From the NCBI GenBank assembly GCA_016719055.1, contig JADKAW010000004.1, positions 1 to 64,000 of the forward strand: a stretch of 64,000 nt of DNA, given 5' to 3'. Position numbers and translations under genes: made by a program. The notes under the pieces were generated by a model. It searched no databases. It saw only the letters and a program-made list of their open reading frames with translations, and was not told the origin of the DNA. Source of the DNA: Candidatus Rhodoferax mariagerensis. GTDB taxonomy: Bacteria; Pseudomonadota; Gammaproteobacteria; Burkholderiales; Burkholderiaceae_C. The number at the start of each line of letters is the position of its first letter. The stretch's first letter is position 1. Of this stretch, positions 54,796 to 61,878 are shown one piece after another.

Positions 54796-55405
54796 ATGCA
54801 TCAACCATCAAACCATCAAACCATCAAACCATCAAACCATCAAACCATCAAACCATCAAACCAGAGTTGCGCCTAAGTTAACCAGCGCGGCAGCCGCTCT
54901 GGCGCTGCTGCTGGGGTCTGTCAGCAGTGCCTGGGCGCAGGTGGCTTGCCCGGGCGTGTGTGTGGGTTACACGACGGCAGGTAGCGTGCAGTCGGTGCCC
55001 CTGACACCGGGTGCCATGGCTTTGTTGGCGCTGCTGATGGTGGGCGCGGCTTATCTGGCTTTTCGCCAAAAGTCGGGGTCGTTGATGGTTCTGTGCCTGG
55101 CGGTGACGCTGGGGCTGCTGGGCTGGGTGGCGGATGTGCGCCAGGCCAGTGCGATTCCGACCTCGACCGTGGTGTTGACGGCTGGAACCAATCCGGGGAC
55201 GCTGGCTTTGCCGGATGTATTTGGTGGCCCGGTGGATGTTCAAAATACCCTGAGCACCCCGGTGACGATCACCAGCATCACGGTCAAAAGCACGCTGGCA
55301 AACAGACTGATTGTGCCAACCCTCCTGGCGGTGGGCAGCACCTTGGCGGCAGGGGGCGACTTCGGTTGGCGGATTTTCTATTTGCCCCGTTGGTACCGTA
55401 CCTGA
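54796..55405 (+). CDS. exported protein with internal PEP-CTERM-like segment, phase-variable 5' end
   Basis: The main frame has a signal peptide (LTSAAAALALLLGSVSSAWA), a short cysteine segment, then VPLTPGAMALLALLMVGAAY followed by basic residues, and a further extracellular part (NTLSTPVTITSITVKSTLAN). The mid-protein sorting-like helix resembles the midcut-by-XrtH families. The best start, ATG 54796 with GGGAG 9 bases upstream, is out of frame with this body in the present 7-repeat state. Upstream in-frame ATGs (54671, 54731) lack a ribosome site. Near 55365 the tail may shift into CPVGTVPDQIGGGCL, a more natural ending. Confidence 0.6.
54805..54860 (+). repeat. octanucleotide tandem repeat, 7 copies
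   Basis: Seven perfect copies of CCATCAAA, with a partial copy before them. The unit is not a multiple of three, so each gain or loss changes the frame between ATG 54796 and the signal peptide. Confidence 0.95.
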
Positions 55406-55612
55406 TCAGATTGGCGGAGGCTGTCTTTAACCCATCGGTAACCTTCGCCAGGAGAGGGCGTAAGCGCCCTCAACCAGATCACGCATCGTGACTGCCCATC
55501 ATCCGAAAGGGCCATCGCAGCCCTTTTTGCATCAATAACTCTCCCGATCAAAGCAGTCCCATTGCGTAGCGGTGCAGGTGCCAGCCAACAGTCTTGCGCC
55601 CCGATTTTTTCA

Positions 55613-55661
55613 CGAAATACGGCTGTAGCCCTTATTCAATAAGCGCTGGTAGCTACGTTAG
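55613..55661 (-). repeat. ATAGCT repeat, intergenic copy
   Basis: On the minus strand ACGTAGCTACCAGCGCTTAT, then AATAAGGGCTACAGCC. Lies between the exported protein and mutL. Confidence 0.65.
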
Positions 55662-55727
55662 ATATAGCTATTTCCCATTCCAAATCAGTGCAGTCGTGAC
55701 CGCAGCGCTTGCCATGTTCACATGACG

Positions 55728-55820
55728 CATGACGGCGTGACGCTCAGCGCAGCGGCATCAAGGAGGAGCCCGAAGGGCGGGGGACAGCCGCGGAGCTGAG
55801 TGCCGCGCCGTCATGCGTCA
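55728..55820 (-). repeat. hairpin element, copy B
   Basis: Inverted relative to copy A. Ends TGACGCATGACGGCG and CGCCGTCATGCGTCA are perfect complements over 15 bases. The outer arms differ from copy A while the core is identical. Confidence 0.85.
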
Positions 55821-55866
55821 GCCAGCGCCTCGGGGAATCCCAAAAAGCGCAAGACATTCACCTAAG

Positions 55867-57858
55867 CTAGCGCCCGCGCATAAACAGCGCGTCAAGTTCG
55901 CGCAGACTGATCTGCCGCCAGGTGGGGCGGCCGTGGTTGCATTGGTCACTGCGCTCGGTGGCTTCCATCTGGCGCAGCAGGGCGTTCATTTCTTCCAGTG
56001 TCAGGCGGCGATTGGCACGCACGGCGCAGTGACAAGCCATGGTGGCCAGCAGTTCGTCGTGCGCGCGGGCGATGATGCTGCTGGCGTCGTGTTGGCTCAG
56101 CTCTGCCAGCACACTGCGCGCCAGTTCCACCACATCACCCTGCGCCAGGCTGGCAGGCACCGCGCGCACAGCCAGCGTTTTGGCGGAAAACGGCGTGATT
56201 TCCAGCCCCAGCGTGTGCAGGGTTTCAGCGTGTACCTCGGCGCCGGCCACCTCGGCCGGCGTGGCAGCAAAGGTCACCGGAATCAGCAGCGGCTGGCTAT
56301 GCAGGTGCGCGCCGGCACCGCTGCCGGCATGGGCCCATTGCGCCTTGAGCCGCTCATACACAATGCGTTCGTGCGCGGCGTGCATGTCCACCACCACCAG
56401 GCCCTGGGCGTTTTCGGCCAGGATGTAAACACCCTGCAACTGCGCCAGCGCCCGGCCCAGTGGCCAGATGGTGGTGTTGTCTGGGTAGCTAACGTGACGG
56501 TCAATGCTGGCGACCACTGTGTTGGTGGGGTGGCCGGCTAGGCTGTCAGGCTGGCTGGACGCTGCGCCCACGTCGGCTGGCTCCGCACCTTGGCTCGCAG
56601 CACTGGCAGGTAAATCGGTGGTGGGTCTCGCCGGAGCCCCCCATAACGCACTCAGGTCGCTGACGCGGTGGCCAGCCTGTCCATCATTTGTTTCAAAATA
56701 AATAGCTGGTTGCGCAGAGTAGACGGGGGCTAGAGCCACTTTTTCTATAAAAAATTGGTCTGACCTCGCGGTACTGCGCAAATTCAAGGGCTCGGCCACA
56801 CTGCCAGCGCGCGGTGCTGCCAGCGCGGACTCAACCGCATGGCGCACGGCCTGATGCACCTCGCGGCTGTCACGAAAGCGCACCTCGATCTTGGTTGGGT
56901 GCACATTCACATCCACCCGGGTTGGATCAAGCTCGATGTACAGCACATACACCGGTTGGCGCTGGCCGTGCAGCACGTCTTCATAAGCGCTGCGGGCGGC
57001 GTGGGTGATAACCTTGTCGCGCACAAAGCGGCCATTTACATAACAAAACTGCTGGTCGGCGCGGCTGCGGGCGGCGTCGGGAGTGCCCGCACGGCCCCAG
57101 ACCTTGATGAGCGGTGCGTAGTCGGGCCGACCCGGCGTGGTGTTGCTGGCAAAGTCCACCCACACCGAGCGCTCGACAAAGTCGCTGCCCAGCACATCGG
57201 CCAAGCGCTGCTCCAGCCCGGGCAGGCTGTGGCGCTCGCCGCAGCGTCGCCATTGTTCTGCCAGCTTGCCCTCGTGCCAGATGGCAAAGCCCACATCAGG
57301 CCGTGCCAGCGCATGGCGACGCACCGCTTCCACGCAGTGCGCCAGTTCGGTGGCGTCAGTTTTCAAGAACTTGCGCCGTGCCGGTGTGCTGAAAAATAGT
57401 TCTTTGACCTCGACCGTGGTGCCGTCGGTGCGCGCTACCGGCCTGAGTTCACCCGTCTGCCCTTCCAGAAAATAAGCATGATTTTGACCGCTAGCCCTTG
57501 ACAGTATTGCGCAGTCAGCTATCGAATTAATGGCAGCCAGGGCCTCACCCCGAAAGCCCATGGTACCGACCGATTCCAGCTCCTGCAGGCTGGCGATCTT
57601 GCTGGTGGCGTGGCGTTTCAGGGCCATCGGCAGCTCATCGGGCAGGATGCCTGCGCCATCGTCTTCCACACTGATCAGGCGCACCCCACCTGCCAGCAGC
57701 CGCAGCGTGATCAAAGTAGCCCCGGCGTCCAGCGCGTTGTCGAGCAGTTCGCGCACTACGGAGGCGGGGCGCTCCACCACCTCGCCGGCGGCAATCTGGC
57801 TGAGCAGTTCATCAGGCAGTTCGCGGATAGGACGTCGGGGTGTTGATAAAGTGTTCAC
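55867..57858 (-). CDS. mutL: DNA mismatch repair protein MutL
   Basis: 663 residues. GHKL ATPase motifs: ELLDNALDAGATLI, ISVEDDGAGIL and GTMGFRGEALAAI. The C-terminal dimerisation part has DMHAAHERIVYE, which keeps the D-x-H-A-x2-E-x4-E metal site of MutL endonucleases. It couples MutS recognition to strand incision. Two ATAGCT repeats lie within the gene, one in the ATPase domain and one in the inter-domain linker. Confidence 0.96.
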   Translation of the reverse strand: MNTLSTPRRPIRELPDELLSQIAAGEVVERPASVVRELLDNALDAGATLITLRLLAGGVRLISVEDDGAGILPDELPMALKRHATSKIASLQELESVGTMGFRGEALAAINSIADCAILSRASGQNHAYFLEGQTGELRPVARTDGTTVEVKELFFSTPARRKFLKTDATELAHCVEAVRRHALARPDVGFAIWHEGKLAEQWRRCGERHSLPGLEQRLADVLGSDFVERSVWVDFASNTTPGRPDYAPLIKVWGRAGTPDAARSRADQQFCYVNGRFVRDKVITHAARSAYEDVLHGQRQPVYVLYIELDPTRVDVNVHPTKIEVRFRDSREVHQAVRHAVESALAAPRAGSVAEPLNLRSTARSDQFFIEKVALAPVYSAQPAIYFETNDGQAGHRVSDLSALWGAPARPTTDLPASAASQGAEPADVGAASSQPDSLAGHPTNTVVASIDRHVSYPDNTTIWPLGRALAQLQGVYILAENAQGLVVVDMHAAHERIVYERLKAQWAHAGSGAGAHLHSQPLLIPVTFAATPAEVAGAEVHAETLHTLGLEITPFSAKTLAVRAVPASLAQGDVVELARSVLAELSQHDASSIIARAHDELLATMACHCAVRANRRLTLEEMNALLRQMEATERSDQCNHGRPTWRQISLRELDALFMRGR
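56695..56744 (+). repeat. ATAGCT repeat in mutL linker
   Basis: AAATAAATAGCTGGTTGCGC, then GGGGGCTAGAGCCACTTTTT. Antisense to mutL, in the linker reading KVALAPVYSAQPAIYF. Confidence 0.75.
57479..57530 (-). repeat. ATAGCT coding repeat in mutL ATPase domain
   Basis: On the minus strand AATTCGATAGCTGACTGCGC, then CAAGGGCTAGCGGTCAAAAT. In frame, reading INSIADCAILSRASGQNH. Relative to E. coli MutL this stretch shows no net insertion, so the repeat seems to replace native sequence rather than add to it. Confidence 0.7.
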
Positions 57859-57941
57859 TGATTGATTCTAGGGGGCAGGGTACACAAACAAAAGCCGCCA
57901 GGGTTTGCACCATGGCGGCTGTTGCGGGAGCTTTTCAGCGC

Positions 57942-58394
57942 TTAGGCTGTTTCGCCGTAAACGGAGACGGTGATGTCCACCACCACATCGGTATGCAGGG
58001 CCACGCTCACGGTACTGTCGCTCACGATCTTGATCGGACCATTGGGCATGCGCACCTGCGCCTTGGCCACGGCAAAACCTGCTTTTGTCAGTTCTTCAGC
58101 GATGTCGGCATTGGTCACCGAGCCGAACAAACGGCCATCAACACCCGCTTTTTGCGTCAGCTTGCACGTGGTGCCAGACAGCTTTTCGCCCACAGCCTGT
58201 GCTTCGGCCAGCTTGCCAGCAGCGACTTTTTCAAGTTCGGCACGACGCGCTTCAAACTCTTGTTTGGCCGCTTCAGTGGCGCGGCGGGCGCGACCTGCCG
58301 GGATCAGAAAGTTACGGGCATAACCGTCTTTGACTTTGACGATTTCGCCGAGATTGCCAAGGTTAACCACCTTGTCGAGCAGAATGATTTGCAT
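57942..58394 (-). CDS. rplI: 50S ribosomal protein L9
   Basis: 150 residues from MQIILLDKVVNLGNLGEIVK with GYARNFLIPAGRA, the family signature. Last gene of the rpsF-priB-rpsR-rplI operon, 10 bases after rpsR. Confidence 0.97.
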   Translation of the reverse strand: MQIILLDKVVNLGNLGEIVKVKDGYARNFLIPAGRARRATEAAKQEFEARRAELEKVAAGKLAEAQAVGEKLSGTTCKLTQKAGVDGRLFGSVTNADIAEELTKAGFAVAKAQVRMPNGPIKIVSDSTVSVALHTDVVVDITVSVYGETA

Positions 58395-58404
58395 GGTGTG
58401 GTCC

Positions 58405-58689
58405 TTAGATCTTGTGCTGATCGCTGTAAGGCAACATGGCCAGAAAGCGTGCGCGCTTGATGGCCGTATTGAGCTGGCGCTGAAAAATGGCACGGGTGCC
58501 AGTCAGGCGGGCGGGAATGATCTTGCCATTTTCAGCAATGAAGTCACGCAAGGTGTCGATGTCCTTGTAGTCGATTTCTTCGACGCCTGTGACTGTAAAG
58601 CGGCAAAAGCGCTTGCGCTTGAACAGCAGGTTTTGTGCGGGGCGCTTGGGGCGCTTGTCTTTGTTGTTGAAACGTTTTGGTCCGGCCAT
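58405..58689 (-). CDS. rpsR: 30S ribosomal protein S18
   Basis: 94 residues. FKRKRFCRFTVTGVEEIDYK and RLTGTRAIFQRQLNTAIKRA are diagnostic. AAGGAG upstream. Confidence 0.97.
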   Translation of the reverse strand: MAGPKRFNNKDKRPKRPAQNLLFKRKRFCRFTVTGVEEIDYKDIDTLRDFIAENGKIIPARLTGTRAIFQRQLNTAIKRARFLAMLPYSDQHKI

Positions 58690-58726
58690 GATGGACTCCT
58701 TAAATTTGGGGGTAAAGCTTTACTCT

Positions 58727-59020
58727 TTAACAAAAATCTTGAATATGAAACACGACTTTTTTGGCGCCTTTGGGGGTGGCCAAAAAGCCTTTGAAGTTCC
58801 AGCTGCTGCCAATATCCTGTTTGGCAAGGCGCTCTGCAATCGCACCAAAAGCGACGGACTTGAGTGTCGCCTTGACGGCTCTTACCTGGCCTGCTTCACT
58901 GATTTCTGATGTGTGCTCAAGTTGGCTGTTGACTGCGGGCACGCCTGATGGCGTGTACCGTAATGGTTCAGTTTCAAGGACACTTGCGGTCAGTACAAGA
59001 TGGTTGAGAGCACAGCTCAC
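58727..59020 (-). CDS. priB: primosomal replication protein PriB
   Basis: 97 residues, single OB fold (HLVLTASVLETEPLRYTPSG; WNFKGFLATPKGAKKVVFHI). It binds single-stranded DNA for replication restart. GTG start at 59020 (MSCALNHLVLT); homologues begin close to the NHLVLT segment. Located between rpsF and rpsR as usual. Confidence 0.92.
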   Translation of the reverse strand: MSCALNHLVLTASVLETEPLRYTPSGVPAVNSQLEHTSEISEAGQVRAVKATLKSVAFGAIAERLAKQDIGSSWNFKGFLATPKGAKKVVFHIQDFC

Positions 59021-59041
59021 TGCATGCTGGAACTAAAGGGG

Positions 59042-59407
59042 TCAGGCTTGGTATTCTGCTTGCTGCGTCTTGCGTGCGTCTTCACGCTCTACGGTTTTCA
59101 TCATTGAAGACGGACCCGTGTCAGCCTTTTTCTTGAGAACCGTCAGGTGGCGCAACACTGCGTCGTTGAACTTGAAGGCGTGCTCAAGTTCGGCCATCAC
59201 TGTTTGATCGGCCTCGATATTGACACACAGATAGTGCGCCTTGGCCAGTTTATTGATCATGTAGACCAACTGGCGGCGACCCCAGTCTTCAACACGGTGG
59301 ACTTTGCCACCACCGGCAACAATCATGCCCTTGTAACGCTCCAGCATGGCTGGAACCTGCTCGCTCTGATCCGGATGGATCATGAGAATAATTTCATAAT
59401 GACGCAT
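59042..59407 (-). CDS. rpsF: 30S ribosomal protein S6
   Basis: 121 residues. MRHYEIILMIHPDQSEQVPA, RRQLVYMINKLAKAHYLCVN and NDAVLRHLTV. First gene of its operon; the 119-base gap upstream should contain the promoter and the leader that binds S6:S18 in other bacteria. Confidence 0.97.
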   Translation of the reverse strand: MRHYEIILMIHPDQSEQVPAMLERYKGMIVAGGGKVHRVEDWGRRQLVYMINKLAKAHYLCVNIEADQTVMAELEHAFKFNDAVLRHLTVLKKKADTGPSSMMKTVEREDARKTQQAEYQA

Positions 59408-59526
59408 TGAAACTCCTTATGGATAAACCTCACTTGAGGCGATAAGCCGCTCTCAGCGTCGAATTGAGATGCGGCAAGGTAAGCCCGCTATTATAGCCCG
59501 GCCAAGTTTACTGAAACCTTGTTACT

Positions 59527-61830
59527 TCAGGAACGTTGTTGCTGCCGGGTTGCAAAACTGACCAGCAAAGTCACCACCACACCGGCTGAAACGCCAAATA
59601 TACCGGCAGAGACGGGCTCGATGTCAAACCATCGTCCGGAGCCTCGCAAGCCCAATTGCATGCGAACCGCGGGAACATTGATGAGCATGTAATACAGCGT
59701 GAGGCCCAGGCCCGACAACATGCCACAAATCGCCCCCAACCGGGTTGTTCCTGACCAGAAGATACCCATGATCATGACCGGGACAAAAGCCGCGCCGGCC
59801 AGGGAAAATGATGCTGCTACCAGGACCAAAATATCGGCGGGTCTTTGCGCAGCTACGTAAGCTGCCATCAGCGCGACCACCAACAAGGCAAACTTTGACA
59901 GCATCACACGCCTTACGGCACCTGCTCGATCACTTTCGCCCTGGTAAAACAAATCGTGCGCCAATGCATTCCCGATGGTCAGTAGCAGGCCGTCAGCGGT
60001 AGAAAGTGCGGCCGCCAGCCCACCAGCGGCCACCAACCCAGAAACGACATACGGTAAGCCACTGATTTCGGGCGTTGCCAGCATGACGATGTCAGCACCC
60101 AATTTAAGCTCTGCAAACTGCAGGACTTGATCGCCATTGATGTCGCTGACTGAAATGAGTGACGAGTCAACTTTGGCCCACTGGGCAATCCACACCGGCA
60201 ATGCATCAAAATGTTGACCGACAAGATGCCCCATGATTTCGTATTTAACAAGTACCGCCAGTGCCGGTGCCGCCAGGTACAGCAAGGCAATGAACAACAG
60301 CGACCAGGTCACCGAGTTTCTGGTGTCTGCCACTGTCCGTGTGGTGTAAAACCGGGTTAGCAGGTGTGGCAAGCCCACGGTACCGATCATGAGGCAGAAC
60401 ATCAATGCCAGAAAGTTTCTTCGGGACACGTCAAATAGCTGCTGGTCTTGGGGTGATCCGTCTGGGTTTCCTGCGAAAGGATGGGTGTGCAAGGGCATGC
60501 CAGCCAGTGGTTTCGCGCGTTCCATATTTTCAGCCAATGCCCGCGTCCAACGCTCACGCGCAACTTCTTCGTCGCGCGGCATGGCGGCAAGTTCGCGCCG
60601 GGCAGCCACAATGTCCGCTTCATCTGCCTGTGTTTCTGTCAGCCGAAGAATGGATTCTTTGCGTTCTTTTCGTTCTTGTTCGAGGGCCGCAGGGACGTTC
60701 GTCAGTTTGGCTGCGTATTCTGTTGACCGTCTGGCAAACTCCTTGATGACTTCCTGCTCAGCGGGGGAGTCCATCAGACGACGCTCCAGCTCCGCAATTT
60801 TGGGCAACTGCTGCCCATAAGCCACAGGTGCCAGTGGATTACCCAACTGCTTGTAGGCCAACCATGAAACCGGAATCAAAAATGCCAGAATCAGCACAAT
60901 ATATTGCGTTACCTGCGTCCAGGTCACTGCGCGCATTCCGCCTAAAAACGAACAAACCAGAACGCCGCCCAACCCAAGCAAAATGCCAATCTCGAACTGA
61001 ACACCAGTCAGGCGCGACGTGATCAGGCCAACGCCATAAATTTGAGCCACAACGTAAGTAAAAGAACATAAAACGGCTGCCCAGGCAGCGATGATGCGCG
61101 GCCAGCGGCCACCAAAACGAACACCGAAAAAGTCTGGCACGGTGTAGAGGTTCATTTGGCGCAAGTAAGGAGCGACCAGCAGCGACAACAAACAAAAGCC
61201 GCCAGTCCAACCCAGTACGTAGACGAGTCCCCCCGGTTGTGTACCAACACCTGAGAAGCCCTGCAAATACAAACCCCCAGCCATGCTGATGAAGGAGGCC
61301 GCGCTCATCCAGTCCGCAGCAATTGCCATACCGTTGTACATGGGCGGGATCCGTCGACCCGCCACGTAATATTCGGATGCCTTGGATGTGCGCCCGTAAA
61401 TACCAATCACCGCGTATAGAAATACGGTTGAGAATAGAAAAATTGCACCTACCCAGATTTTCCTCAGGCCGGCTCTTTCGGCAAGCGCCAAAGCCAGCAA
61501 AAAGAGCAAAAACAAAAAGATGTAGGCGACAAATCTGAGGTGAATACGCCGCTGATAGATCGAATCGCGGGGATCAGCGTTCAGGGGGCGACCGCCTCGT
61601 CGATTGGCCGACCAGGCAAATACAGCGACGATTATGAAAAAAACAAGAACGCTTCCCTGCGCTGCGAACCAGTAAGACAATGGCCACCCGGCCACGACCT
61701 GCATCAGTCTGTGGGCAAAAAAAACCACGCCAAACGAGGCCAAAAACCAAACCCCCAGCAGCAGCAACTGCAAACTTGAGAGAACTGCTGCTGGCGAGTT
61801 GTCAGGTGTTTCCTGGTCAGGGCTTCTCAT
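59527..61830 (-). CDS. sodium:solute symporter with fused small subunit
   Basis: 767 residues. The first about 85 residues (LLLLGVWFLASFGVVFFAHR; YWFAAQGSVLVFFIIVAVFA) match DUF4212, normally a separate small subunit. The rest is the large subunit, with about 13 helices and the sodium-site region AADWMSAASFISMAGG. A long loop (about 340-455) is strongly charged and helical. A second loop has an EF-hand-like calcium motif DINGDQVLQFAEL. The substrate is probably a small carboxylate such as acetate; not certain. Confidence 0.88.
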   Translation of the reverse strand: MRSPDQETPDNSPAAVLSSLQLLLLGVWFLASFGVVFFAHRLMQVVAGWPLSYWFAAQGSVLVFFIIVAVFAWSANRRGGRPLNADPRDSIYQRRIHLRFVAYIFLFLLFLLALALAERAGLRKIWVGAIFLFSTVFLYAVIGIYGRTSKASEYYVAGRRIPPMYNGMAIAADWMSAASFISMAGGLYLQGFSGVGTQPGGLVYVLGWTGGFCLLSLLVAPYLRQMNLYTVPDFFGVRFGGRWPRIIAAWAAVLCSFTYVVAQIYGVGLITSRLTGVQFEIGILLGLGGVLVCSFLGGMRAVTWTQVTQYIVLILAFLIPVSWLAYKQLGNPLAPVAYGQQLPKIAELERRLMDSPAEQEVIKEFARRSTEYAAKLTNVPAALEQERKERKESILRLTETQADEADIVAARRELAAMPRDEEVARERWTRALAENMERAKPLAGMPLHTHPFAGNPDGSPQDQQLFDVSRRNFLALMFCLMIGTVGLPHLLTRFYTTRTVADTRNSVTWSLLFIALLYLAAPALAVLVKYEIMGHLVGQHFDALPVWIAQWAKVDSSLISVSDINGDQVLQFAELKLGADIVMLATPEISGLPYVVSGLVAAGGLAAALSTADGLLLTIGNALAHDLFYQGESDRAGAVRRVMLSKFALLVVALMAAYVAAQRPADILVLVAASFSLAGAAFVPVMIMGIFWSGTTRLGAICGMLSGLGLTLYYMLINVPAVRMQLGLRGSGRWFDIEPVSAGIFGVSAGVVVTLLVSFATRQQQRS

Positions 61831-61878
61831 TACTTGATCAACATGGCATCCATTAAAAACAGCACCAGATGAAGTTTC

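Larger units (their letters stand above)
55406..55866. other. gene-poor stretch before mutL
   Basis: No gene seen. It holds an inverted CGCTTACGCCCT-like stem near 55456-55472 (AGGGCGTAAGCGCCCT), an ATAGCT repeat and hairpin element copy B. Confidence 0.5.

Noticed and set aside
54805..54860. CRISPR array
   Set aside because: The unit is 8 bases with no spacers; a simple tandem repeat.
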